A DNA stretch of 64,000 nucleotides from Celerinatantimonas sp046054195. Its GTDB lineage: Bacteria; Pseudomonadota; Gammaproteobacteria; Enterobacterales; Celerinatantimonadaceae. Shown piece by piece: positions 43,833-52,238 of the stretch (the stretch's first letter is position 1; the number at the start of each line of letters is the position of its first letter). The translations under genes were made by a program, and so were the position numbers. The DNA lies in the NCBI RefSeq assembly GCF_046054195.1, contig NZ_JBEQCS010000009.1, forward strand, positions 62,001-126,000. Direction: 5' to 3'. The notes below the pieces were generated by a model. That model had not been told where the DNA came from and did no database searches. It saw only the letters and a program-made list of their open reading frames with translations.

Positions 43833-45464
43833 CTACCAGAAGCATGCATATAAAACGACTAAGATAATCAAAATGATATATGCACAAATGTTAAACGCGC
43901 CATCTGTTTTAAACGTTTTATTGGTAACTTGGATCCCTTTAGGATCATCATCTACCGGGTTGGTTGTCAGGCTGGTTAATGCCATGACCACAACACTAAA
44001 GAAGAAGGTATAAAGCATTTGATCCATAAATGGCATATCAAATGGCATCAACTTCAAGAATAATGCAAATGGAATCGACAAAATAACACCAACAATTGCG
44101 CCTTTACTCGTGGTTTTTTTCCAGAACAAGCCCATTAGGAATACAGCTAAAATACCAGGGCTAACGAGGCCTGTGTATTCCTGAATATATTGGAATGCCT
44201 GACCGATACCAGCCAGTTGAGGAGCAATTAAGCAAGCAACCACCAAAGCAACCAATGCGGTGATTCGCCCAACATTGACCAATTTACCTTCACTTGCTTT
44301 TGGATTGATATAAGGTTTATACAAATCCATAGTAAAGATGGTTGCTGTTGAGTTCAGCATGGATGCAAGAGATGACACAATGGCAGCAGCTAAAGCCGCA
44401 AATACAACACCTTTAATACCAATTGGCAAAAATTGAGTTAACCATGGAAACGCTTTATCAGCATGAGCCATGGTCGGCAAGTTCACACTCGCTGCCGCAC
44501 CCAGTTTAGCCATCAACTGGGGATCTTGGCTAATAACCCAAGCGGCAATCCCAGGAACAACCACCAAAACTGGAATTAACAGTTTTAAGAATGCAGCAAA
44601 TACAATCCCTTTTTGCGCTTCAGGCACTGATTTTGCCGCCAATGTACGCTGAATGATGTACTGGTTAAAGCCCCAGTAATACAAGTTGGCAACCCATAAG
44701 CCACCAATGAGCACCGCAATCCCAGGAACATTGACAAACTGAGGATTATCTTTAGATAAGATCATCTGCATGTGTTCTGGCGCTTCGTGCATAATGCGAG
44801 AAAAGCCAGCGAAAATACCGCTTCCATCGCCTAAGATGGTTAATGCGGCAAACGCGGTAAACAATCCACCAATGACCAAAACAATCACCTGCACCACATC
44901 GGTCCAAGCAACCGCAGCTAAGCCACCATAAAGTGAATAAACAACAGCAAATACAGCCAAGCCAATAATGGTATAACTCAGTGGCACACCTAAGATGGTC
45001 TGCAGAGCAAGCCCGCCAAGATAAAGTACTGATGTGAGGTTTACGAAGATATACAACGCCAGCCAAAAAATAGCCAAAATAGACTTGAGCTGTCGGTTAT
45101 AACGTTTTTCCACAAACTCTGGAATGGTATAAATCTGTTTTTCAATGAAGATTGGCAAGAAATATTTACCAACCAGAATCAGCGTTAATGCTGACATCCA
45201 CTCATATGAAGCGATTGCCAAACCTATCGCAAATCCAGAGCCAGACATGCCGATAAACTGTTCGGCCGAAATATTTGCCGCAATTAATGAAGCACCAATA
45301 GCCCACCATGGCAATGATTTACCCGCTAAGAAGTAGTCTTTCGTCCCTTTAGTCTGATCTCCTTTGGTTCTGGAGACCCACAGCCCTAATCCGACAATAA
45401 CCACTACATAGATGGCAAATATGACATAGTCCAAGGTGTGCAGCCCCAAACTACTAGTATGCAT
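43833..45464 (-). CDS. sglT: Sodium/galactose symporter, vSGLT type
   Basis: 543 residues, SSS family, about 14 membrane segments. Very close to the structurally known Vibrio parahaemolyticus vSGLT: DYFLAGKSLPWWAIGASLIA, ANISAEQFIGMSGSGFAIGL (holding the galactose-binding Gln69 equivalent), GLWVANLYYWGFNQYIIQRT and SSLASMLNSTATIFTMDLY (Na+ site). It imports free galactose or glucose with Na+. The gene lies downstream of galR on the same strand and has a GalR-type operator 81-96 bases upstream, which places it in the galactose regulon. Confidence 0.96.
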   Translation of the reverse strand: MHTSSLGLHTLDYVIFAIYVVVIVGLGLWVSRTKGDQTKGTKDYFLAGKSLPWWAIGASLIAANISAEQFIGMSGSGFAIGLAIASYEWMSALTLILVGKYFLPIFIEKQIYTIPEFVEKRYNRQLKSILAIFWLALYIFVNLTSVLYLGGLALQTILGVPLSYTIIGLAVFAVVYSLYGGLAAVAWTDVVQVIVLVIGGLFTAFAALTILGDGSGIFAGFSRIMHEAPEHMQMILSKDNPQFVNVPGIAVLIGGLWVANLYYWGFNQYIIQRTLAAKSVPEAQKGIVFAAFLKLLIPVLVVVPGIAAWVISQDPQLMAKLGAAASVNLPTMAHADKAFPWLTQFLPIGIKGVVFAALAAAIVSSLASMLNSTATIFTMDLYKPYINPKASEGKLVNVGRITALVALVVACLIAPQLAGIGQAFQYIQEYTGLVSPGILAVFLMGLFWKKTTSKGAIVGVILSIPFALFLKLMPFDMPFMDQMLYTFFFSVVVMALTSLTTNPVDDDPKGIQVTNKTFKTDGAFNICAYIILIILVVLYACFW

Positions 45465-45544
45465 AAAACCCTCTGCTCAATTGGTTACGAGGAAATAGAA
45501 CAGCCAATAATATTTAATTGACTATTCACCTATTAACGCAAGCA

Positions 45545-45560
45545 ATGTAAGCGATTACAT
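45545..45560. promoter_or_regulatory. GalR-type operator upstream of sglT
   Basis: atgtaagcgattacat: a near-palindrome of the LacI-family type with a central CG, compared with the perfect galE copy TGTAAACGTTTACA. It lies 81-96 bases upstream of the sglT start. Confidence 0.7.
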
Positions 45561-45668
45561 ATTAGTTTTCTGAGTGGTAAATCACGTTTAAATTTTTAGT
45601 TAAAAGAAACGAGAAAAGCCTCACATAATTCGATCAAAATCTTAAGACTTTATTAAATAACGAGAAAC

Positions 45669-46652
45669 CTAATGGCGACGAATAAGAGTGGGTTTATATA
45701 TTCCAGAGCCTTGATCGGTTTGTTCACCTTGCGACAAGCGAATCGCTAAACTGGCCGCTTTATGCACCATCTGCACCATGGGATAGCGAATTGTTGTCAA
45801 ACGAGGATGAACATAGCGGGCAATCAATACATCATCAAAGCCAACAATCGAAAGCTGCTCAGGCACTCGAATATCATTGTCATAAGCAATAGCTAAAGCC
45901 CCGGCGGCCATGGGGTCGTTATAACAGGTGACCGCTGAAAAAGGTGTGTTCGTGTTTAAAAGCTCGGTCATTGCATGCTCCCCGCCAACATGATCAGGAG
46001 AGCCATAGCCAACTAACTTTTCATCAAACTCAATGCCAAAATCTGCCAGCGCATCTCGATAGCCACTTAAGCGATCATCAGCATCAGAAATAGCGTGGTT
46101 AGAGCACAAAAAAGCAATACGGCGATGCCCTTGACTTAACAAATGATTCGTCGCAAGCCAAGCACCATAATGATCATCCAGCGCCAGGCAGCGGTGTGCA
46201 TATTTTTCAACCATACGGTTGATGACTACCATACCAGGAATTTGCTCAAAATATTCGCCGAGTTGCTCATCGGTTAGCATTTTGGCATGCACAACCAGTG
46301 CGTGACAGCGGTGCCGCTGCATCTGTTCAATCACTTGCTGTTCACGTTCGCCGAGGTGATAACCATTTGCCGTTAAAAGAAATTTATGGTTATCAATGGC
46401 AACTTGTTCCGCCGCTTTAACCATATTGCCAAAAAAAGGATCGGAAACATCAGCAACAATTAATCCCAACATTTCAGAATCTTGATGAGCGAGTGCCCGA
46501 GCACTGGCATTTGGCTGATAACGCAACTGAGCCATCGCCTCTTTGACCTTTAACTGTGACTCTTTTCCCGCTTTGGGCGAACCATTAATAACTCGTGAAA
46601 CTGTTGCTACAGAAACCCCAGCAATTCGAGCGACATCTTTGATTGTTGCCAT
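45669..46652 (-). CDS. galR: Galactose operon repressor GalR (LacI family)
   Basis: 327 residues, LacI family. It is similar to E. coli GalR through its length: MATIKDVARIAGVSVATVSR, VINGSPKAGKESQLKVKEAM, then VADVSDPFFGNMVKAAEQVA, RHRCHALVVHAKML, CLALDDHYGAWLATNHLLSQ and GFDDVLIARYVHPRLTTIRY. It has an N-terminal helix-turn-helix with hinge and a periplasmic-binding-type galactose pocket. Operators of its type occur upstream of sglT, its own gene, the divergent transporter genes and galE. It likely represses all of them until galactose is present. Confidence 0.93.
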   Translation of the reverse strand: MATIKDVARIAGVSVATVSRVINGSPKAGKESQLKVKEAMAQLRYQPNASARALAHQDSEMLGLIVADVSDPFFGNMVKAAEQVAIDNHKFLLTANGYHLGEREQQVIEQMQRHRCHALVVHAKMLTDEQLGEYFEQIPGMVVINRMVEKYAHRCLALDDHYGAWLATNHLLSQGHRRIAFLCSNHAISDADDRLSGYRDALADFGIEFDEKLVGYGSPDHVGGEHAMTELLNTNTPFSAVTCYNDPMAAGALAIAYDNDIRVPEQLSIVGFDDVLIARYVHPRLTTIRYPMVQMVHKAASLAIRLSQGEQTDQGSGIYKPTLIRRH

Positions 46653-46769
46653 ACCTTCCTTCTATAACACCTTGAATTCAATTGTCATATCTCACCTCTT
46701 TGTCACCAAGATTCATGAAAAACTCTGATTTGGCAAGTAGATACCCGTCATTTAATAATATCCGATATG

Positions 46770-46783
46770 TGGTAACGTTTACA
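46770..46783. promoter_or_regulatory. GalR-type operator upstream of galR
   Basis: tggtaacgtttaca matches TGTAAACGTTTACA at 12 of 14 positions. It lies 118-131 bases upstream of galR, so it may give autoregulation. Confidence 0.6.
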
Positions 46784-46844
46784 AAAATCACTGATAATAT
46801 TTTTAATAAGCGCAAATGATGTAACGTAAGTACCCTCAACACTG

Positions 46845-46877
46845 GCTAAAAGCCTATTGCAACAACAGGCTTTTAGC
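46845..46877 (-). terminator. Hairpin after the malM-like gene
   Basis: Perfect 11-bp stem gctaaaagcct (46845-46855) / aggcttttagc (46867-46877), 11-base loop, 31 bases past the malM-like stop. There is no long T-run on the minus strand. Confidence 0.6.
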
Positions 46878-46907
46878 TAAATAAAATGCCAATAGATTGT
46901 TTATGCG

Positions 46908-48002
46908 TTATTGCGGTAACTTATCTAACGCCTCAGCAAAGATCTCACTGGCATCAGCCACACCTTGGCGTTTAGCCTGCTGATAGAGCTCAATGGCGTG
47001 CTGATAATCATGTCCTTTCAGAGCATCTTCGATATTAGTCAATAAACGCTGTTCTATCATCTGCAACTCATATGGTTTTGATGAGTAAAAATGTGTATTA
47101 GGCATGTTCAGATACACTGGATGTTGTTGAATTTTACCATCCGGTTTTATCACAGCTTGCCGCTCAGCTTTAGATAAATTAATTGAACGACTATCAACGC
47201 TCTCTTGCTTGCTCGCGACTTTAGTTACCGAAGCCTGACTAGTTTGCTTGGGTTCTATCTCGGCTTTAGGTTGTTGGATCTCAGGTTTTACTTGATTTAC
47301 AACTTGGGAAGATGATGGATTTGTTGTATAGGCAGAACTACTCTCAACCAAAGAAACAGATTCAGCATCCAACACAAAGTTTCCGACTGGACGATAGCGC
47401 ATAACTTGGTAGCGCAACGGATCTGGAGGTGGCGCATAGGCATGTACTCGATTAAAAATTGCTTTTTGACTTTCAACCTGAAATGTTTGAGACAGCTGAT
47501 CGTTTGGTTGATAAAGAACAAGATAACGGTGCTGAGCATTTCCCATGACAATTTGTCTTTCTATCTCACTTTTCAGGTGATAGTAGTTTGGGCTTTTTGC
47601 AAAAAACTGATTATCTAAGACACCTGTAACATGGAAATTATCATCTAATATCACCGCTTTTGGTAAAAACAATTGCTGGCGGATATCAAATGTTAAGGTC
47701 ACTTTAAAATCACTATATGTCTGCGGCGCAATAAATTTATAGGCAGCAAACCGTGATTTGCCTTCTGCAAAGTTAAAAACAGGGGATTGGGGTGTGACAG
47801 CTAACTTATATTCCCCCGCAGAGTGAATTACTTTATATGGCATCGACTGATAAGTGCTGCAGCAAACAGTTTGACCTTGAATTGTTGATTCAAATTGCGC
47901 TGAGCTAGTTGCTAAAGAGTTATCAGCTGAAGGCTGGCTATTATTAACACTGACACATCCAGATAAACCTAGTAATAGCCCCACTAAAACGGTTTGTTTC
48001 AT
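46908..48002 (-). CDS. MalM-like periplasmic lipoprotein
   Basis: 364 residues from ATG 48002. A short signal peptide ends in a lipobox LSGC (about residue 16), so it is a lipoprotein; E. coli MalM (306 aa) has a plain signal peptide. MalM-like blocks are the beta-rich part (LPKAVILDDNFHVTGVLD; QHRYLVLYQPNDQLSQTFQV) and the C-terminal helices (LLTNIEDALKGHDYQHAIEL). Between them lies a low-complexity Gln/Ser/Lys linker. MalM's job is unknown in E. coli. It is the last gene after malK- and lamB-like genes, the same order as malK-lamB-malM. Confidence 0.85.
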   Translation of the reverse strand: MKQTVLVGLLLGLSGCVSVNNSQPSADNSLATSSAQFESTIQGQTVCCSTYQSMPYKVIHSAGEYKLAVTPQSPVFNFAEGKSRFAAYKFIAPQTYSDFKVTLTFDIRQQLFLPKAVILDDNFHVTGVLDNQFFAKSPNYYHLKSEIERQIVMGNAQHRYLVLYQPNDQLSQTFQVESQKAIFNRVHAYAPPPDPLRYQVMRYRPVGNFVLDAESVSLVESSSAYTTNPSSSQVVNQVKPEIQQPKAEIEPKQTSQASVTKVASKQESVDSRSINLSKAERQAVIKPDGKIQQHPVYLNMPNTHFYSSKPYELQMIEQRLLTNIEDALKGHDYQHAIELYQQAKRQGVADASEIFAEALDKLPQ

Positions 48003-48017
48003 AACAACTCCAATTGA

Positions 48018-48036
48018 GGGCCAGCATTGCTGGCCC
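48018..48036 (-). other. Intercistronic hairpin between lamB-like and malM-like genes
   Basis: GC-rich 8-bp perfect stem gggccagc (48018-48025) / gctggccc (48029-48036), 3-base loop, in a 59-base gap. No T-run. It probably shapes mRNA decay or readthrough into malM. Confidence 0.6.
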
Positions 48037-48061
48037 AACTGCGAGACAACAAATTATTGGC

Positions 48062-49396
48062 TTACCACCAAACTTCACCCTGCACACCATAACGGAAATC
48101 ATGGTTCGAGTTACCATTAGCGATAGAATCCACTAGACCGGAATCTGATTTAATATAAGTTGCATACAATCGAATTTCTGGACGAGCATACAATCCCATA
48201 CCAGCAGACCAAGCTTGAGCAATCGTAATTTTATGGCCTTTAGTGTCACTATTACTGGTATCAGATTTATTGACTTGGAAATAACCAATTTCGGCCATCG
48301 TTTTATTGTATTCATCCCATTGATAAATAGGACGAGTGACAAACGATAACAGAGACTGATCCTGCCCCCCACTGTCAATGTTACTTGAGTGACCATAGAT
48401 TAAGACATAGTTCACACTAACACGTTTACCGAACTGAAAATCAGAGGTGTTAATTAAGCGATAACCGGTCGCATCCGAGGTATCGTTCCAAGCATCATAC
48501 CAACCACCACCTTGAGAGGTCATATTTTGAGCCAGGCCTTTATTGGCATATTGCGCGACAAAGGTTGTGTACTGACCAAACATACTCTGACCTAGAACAG
48601 CGGTTAACATCACGCCATTTTTAGAATCCTCGTAATCTAGTCCCCCTGCACTAGAGGTGACACCATCCTGACCACTGGTTTTATTAGGCATCGCATAATC
48701 TATCCCTAATTCAACCCAAGATCCTTTCCAAGGAGAAAGTCCAGCGTAACGGATATCAGCATAGTTAATATTTAAATTATCGTTATATGCTTTGCCGTTT
48801 GGACCATAGTATGTTGTGTTATCGCCCGAGGCATCACCACGCATCCATGCTAAAGACAACTTACCAGGACCTGCTTTAAAATCTTCTAACCCGGCACCAT
48901 AACCGGAGATATCCCAGTATTTAGTATCGATAATGTGTAAGTCATGACGTTGATAAAAACGTTTACCAGCCCAAATAATCGCATTAGGATTCGATGCAAT
49001 TAGCCCCTTAGCCCTGATATTTAATTGTTTTAAGCCAAAGTTAGCCGAATCATCGCTAGTTTGCTCGGTACCGTTATAACCATCACTATCCATTGAAAAC
49101 ATTGAATCAACATAAAAAGCCTTGCCATCTTTATTATAAACTTCTTCACCAAGACCGATTTCAGCGTAGCTATCAAATTCATTCCCTAGGCGGCCGACCA
49201 TCTGCTTAGAATAATTATCTTCACTTTTGGTACCACCCGATTTACTTGATGTACCGATACCACTTCGAAAGTAGATATTTAATTTAGGTTGGAATAAATT
49301 GGCGCTATCAAAAAAAGGGGTTGTATCTGCGGATGCCATAAGAGGAACAAATCCTGAAGCTCCTATTGATGCATAAAATAATATTTTTTTAAACAT
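48062..49396 (-). CDS. LamB-like maltoporin family porin
   Basis: 444 residues from ATG 49396 (GGAG upstream). Signal peptide MFKKILFYASIGASGFVPLM, cut near ASA-D. The mature part has many amphipathic strands and ends in an aromatic residue (GVQGEVWW), as outer-membrane barrels do. LamB-like pieces are GRLGNEFDSYAEIGLGEE (like LamB's GRLGNECETYAELKLG) and IWAGKRFYQRHDLHIIDTKY (like the AGKRYYQRHDVHMID region). In this galactan locus it would let galacto-oligosaccharides cross the outer membrane. It sits between malK- and malM-like genes. Confidence 0.92.
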   Translation of the reverse strand: MFKKILFYASIGASGFVPLMASADTTPFFDSANLFQPKLNIYFRSGIGTSSKSGGTKSEDNYSKQMVGRLGNEFDSYAEIGLGEEVYNKDGKAFYVDSMFSMDSDGYNGTEQTSDDSANFGLKQLNIRAKGLIASNPNAIIWAGKRFYQRHDLHIIDTKYWDISGYGAGLEDFKAGPGKLSLAWMRGDASGDNTTYYGPNGKAYNDNLNINYADIRYAGLSPWKGSWVELGIDYAMPNKTSGQDGVTSSAGGLDYEDSKNGVMLTAVLGQSMFGQYTTFVAQYANKGLAQNMTSQGGGWYDAWNDTSDATGYRLINTSDFQFGKRVSVNYVLIYGHSSNIDSGGQDQSLLSFVTRPIYQWDEYNKTMAEIGYFQVNKSDTSNSDTKGHKITIAQAWSAGMGLYARPEIRLYATYIKSDSGLVDSIANGNSNHDFRYGVQGEVWW

Positions 49397-49493
49397 ATAA
49401 TTGTTCTCCAAACAATGTAGGGTGCTTATACATCAAAAAATAAGCTGTCAATCACAATCCTTGATTAATATATTGAGAACATCGACCTTTTCA

Positions 49494-50582
49494 TCACCTA
49501 TTATTTAATAGAGCACCTCCTTGTTCATTAAAAAGCAAACAATCTTTAGAATTGAAATACACATCCATATTTTTATATCTTTCGAAATCCTGATCACCCG
49601 GCATTAATATTTTTATTTTATCTATGCCACAAACTTGCCCAAACACATAGGTACTATTACCAAGTCTCTCCACAACTTCACAATGAAAAGGAATTTTAAC
49701 TTCAGCTTCTAATTTATAGAGGTTTTCAGGACGAATTCCCAGTGTCACATTATCATTAGGAGAAACAGTTAGATTTTCTTTTTGAATAGTAATATCTAAT
49801 TGGTTATTAATATTTAATCCTAAATAAGTACCATCATAAGAAGTGACTCGAGCTGGAATAAAATTAATTTTTGGAGAACCAATAAATCCTGCAACAAATA
49901 GATTGACAGGATGATAATACAACTCCATTGGCGCACCAATCTGCTCAACATGACCTTCTCTGACAACCACTATTTTATCGGCTAAAGTCATCGCCTCGAT
50001 TTGATCATGAGTCACATAGATCATCGTATTACCAAGTTCTTGGTGAAGCTTAGCAATGTATAATCGCATCTCAACACGTAATTCAGCATCAAGATTAGAA
50101 AGAGGCTCATCAAATAGGAAAACTTTAGGGTTACGAATAATCGCCCGACCAATTGCTACACGTTGACGCTGTCCACCTGATAACTGTTTAGGTTTTCTAT
50201 CAAGCAACTCCGTTAATTGTAGAGTCTTAGCGACTACTTCAGCCCGATGACGACGTTCATTTTTACCAACACCAGAAACTTTCAATCCGTAACTAATATT
50301 ATCAGCAACACTCATATGTGGATAAAGAGCATAGGATTGGAATACCATAGCAATTCCACGTTTAGAGGGTGCAATATCATTAATTACAACATCATCAATA
50401 ATAATGTCACCATCAGAGATATCTTCAAGCCCCGCAATCATACGCAGTAATGTCGATTTACCACACCCAGAAGGCCCAACAAAAACAGTAAATTCACCAT
50501 CATCAATTTCAAGACTAACATTATGAATAGTCTCTTCATTTGTATAACGTTTTACTACGTTATGTAATTGGATACTCGCCAT
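49494..50582 (-). CDS. MalK/UgpC-type ABC transporter ATPase
   Basis: 362 residues from ATG 50582 (AAAGGA upstream). Walker A GPSGCGKST (about residue 38), Q-loop VFQSYALYPHMSV, signature LSGGQRQRVAIGRA and Walker B VFLFDEPLSNLD, then a C-terminal TOBE/regulatory domain (NVTLGIRPENLYKLEAEVKI). It powers CUT1 importers. It is divergent from malE-, malF- and malG-like genes that lack their own ATPase, so it is the ATPase of that importer. The E. coli MalK C-terminal domain also binds MalT and EIIA-Glc, which may or may not apply here. Confidence 0.93.
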   Translation of the reverse strand: MASIQLHNVVKRYTNEETIHNVSLEIDDGEFTVFVGPSGCGKSTLLRMIAGLEDISDGDIIIDDVVINDIAPSKRGIAMVFQSYALYPHMSVADNISYGLKVSGVGKNERRHRAEVVAKTLQLTELLDRKPKQLSGGQRQRVAIGRAIIRNPKVFLFDEPLSNLDAELRVEMRLYIAKLHQELGNTMIYVTHDQIEAMTLADKIVVVREGHVEQIGAPMELYYHPVNLFVAGFIGSPKINFIPARVTSYDGTYLGLNINNQLDITIQKENLTVSPNDNVTLGIRPENLYKLEAEVKIPFHCEVVERLGNSTYVFGQVCGIDKIKILMPGDQDFERYKNMDVYFNSKDCLLFNEQGGALLNNR

Positions 50583-50718
50583 TATTAAATCCTTTTGCAG
50601 GAGCAAAAACTAACCGTAAGACAATGACTAAGAGCAGACTAGTCATAACGAATGAACTGATGGATAACTAATAAGAAACACTAAGAAAGGGAACGGATCC
50701 ATAAAATCCAACCAAAAA

Positions 50719-50734
50719 TGTAATCGCTTTCACA
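50719..50734. promoter_or_regulatory. GalR-type operator in the divergent transporter promoter region
   Basis: tgtaatcgctttcaca: central CG with TGTAA on the left and TTTCACA on the right, 11 of 14 match to TGTAAACGTTTACA. It lies in the 364-base gap between the divergent malK-like and malE-like genes, where one site could control both directions. A CRP right half-site (agatcacattt) lies at 50758-50768. Confidence 0.6.
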
Positions 50735-50877
50735 AATTAAATCTTAATTTGAATCTTAGATCACATTTATATAAAGATTTAGTAGTTTTTCTATCTAGAA
50801 CCATTTTAATTAAGTGTGCTGACGATAGCGATTTGTTGAGCTTTCATTTAAATGGACAAAACAATTATTATGCTGTT

Positions 50878-50899
50878 TTTTGTGACTCCAATAACAAAT
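50878..50899 (+). promoter_or_regulatory. Candidate CRP site upstream of the malE-like gene
   Basis: tgtga (50881-50885), N6, taaca (50892-50896): 9 of 10 match to TGTGA-N6-TCACA. It is 51 bases before the malE-like start. It fits catabolite control of the galactan operon. Confidence 0.45.
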
Positions 50900-50946
50900 A
50901 GTTAAATAAAATCTGAAATAAAAATCAGAAATAAAGGGTCCTAAAC

Positions 50947-52185
50947 ATGAAAAAAAATAGAATAATAGCAACCTTAGCAGTGGTTTTATCTGTGACGCCT
51001 CTCACACTAAAAATAGCAAACGCAGCAACAAACACTAATAAATTATTAGTTTGGGAAGATATTAAAAAATCTTCGGGCATAACAGATGCTATTCATGATT
51101 TTGAAAAAAAATATTCCATCAAAGTAAATATTATAGAATTACCATTTAGCCAACAAATTGAAAAACTTAGATTAGATGGGCCAGCTGGAATTGGACCCGA
51201 TGTCTTAGTTATTCCAAATGACCAACTAGGTGGAGCAGTTGTTCAGGGATTAATCACGCCTTTAAAAGTTAATCATAACTACATTGATAAATATACAAAA
51301 TCAGCAGTAACTGCACTCAATTATAAAGATAAACAATATGGAATACCTAAAGCAGTAGAAAGCATTGTAATGATCTACAATAAAAAACTAGTTAAAACTC
51401 CACCCAAAGACTTTGATACTATTTTTAGTATCTCCGAAAAATTCCACAAAGAAGGAAAATACGGACTTCTTGCTAAATTCGATGAAGTCTATTACACCTA
51501 TGGCGTTATGTCTGCCATGGGAGGTTATATTTTTGGCCATAATAAAGATGGGTCATTCAATTTTGATGATATTGGTTTCAATAACAAAGGAAGTATTGAG
51601 GCCGCTGCGTACATTAAGAAATTTTACTCTACAGGACTATTTCCTACAGGAATACTTGGTAGCACAGGACTAAATGCCATTGATTCTATGTTTACCGAAG
51701 GCAAAGCAGCTATCGTATTTAACGGCCCATGGGCTTTCAAACCGTATGAAAATGCGGGAGTTGATTATGGTGTGGCACCACTTCCCATTCTACCGAATGG
51801 CAAGCATATGCGCTCATTACTGGGAGTTAAAGGATACGTTGTCTCTAGTTACTCAAAACAGCAAGATCTTGCTCTAAAATTCATTAAATTCATCAATCAA
51901 CCGAAATATGAAAAAATAAGATTTGCTAAAACTGGAGAAATCCCTGCCCTAAAATCCTTAGTTAATGACCCAGAGTTTAATAAAAATGCAGGTGCTGTCG
52001 CTGTCGCAGAACAGGCAAAATATGCTACAGCCATGCCTAACAATCCTGAGTTTAACACGATTTGGACCCCCGTTAATAATGCACTGCAGTTAATTGCAAC
52101 GAATAAATCTCAAATCAAACCCGCTCTCGATAATGCTGTTAATAACATTAAGATGCAGATTCAAATGACTCAGGCTGAACAATAG
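50947..52185 (+). CDS. MalE-like periplasmic oligosaccharide-binding protein
   Basis: 412 residues. Signal peptide of about 27 residues (MKKNRIIATLAVVLSVTPLT, ending in IANA-A), then an SBP_bac_1 domain (LLVWEDIKKSSGITDAIHDF; GPAGIGPDVLVIPNDQLGG; GKAAIVFNGPWAFKPYEN; YGVAPLPILPNGKHMRSLLG), the MalE/GanS/CycB pattern. It captures an oligosaccharide in the periplasm for the MalF/MalG-like channel. The linked galactanase and beta-galactosidase point to galacto-oligosaccharides. It is first in the plus-strand operon. Confidence 0.92.
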   Translation: MKKNRIIATLAVVLSVTPLTLKIANAATNTNKLLVWEDIKKSSGITDAIHDFEKKYSIKVNIIELPFSQQIEKLRLDGPAGIGPDVLVIPNDQLGGAVVQGLITPLKVNHNYIDKYTKSAVTALNYKDKQYGIPKAVESIVMIYNKKLVKTPPKDFDTIFSISEKFHKEGKYGLLAKFDEVYYTYGVMSAMGGYIFGHNKDGSFNFDDIGFNNKGSIEAAAYIKKFYSTGLFPTGILGSTGLNAIDSMFTEGKAAIVFNGPWAFKPYENAGVDYGVAPLPILPNGKHMRSLLGVKGYVVSSYSKQQDLALKFIKFINQPKYEKIRFAKTGEIPALKSLVNDPEFNKNAGAVAVAEQAKYATAMPNNPEFNTIWTPVNNALQLIATNKSQIKPALDNAVNNIKMQIQMTQAEQ

Positions 52186-52189
52186 CTAT

Positions 52190-52214
52190 ATAACCTGGCT
52201 TATAGCCAGGTTAT
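52190..52214 (+). other. Intercistronic hairpin between malE-like and malF-like genes
   Basis: Perfect 11-bp stem ataacctggct (52190-52200) / agccaggttat (52204-52214), 3-base loop, 5 bases past the malE-like stop. No T-run. In E. coli a REP hairpin at this same place protects malE mRNA and keeps binding protein levels above those of the permeases. This is a different sequence in the same position. Confidence 0.7.
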
Positions 52215-52238
52215 GATCATTTACAAAGGATGTTCTAA

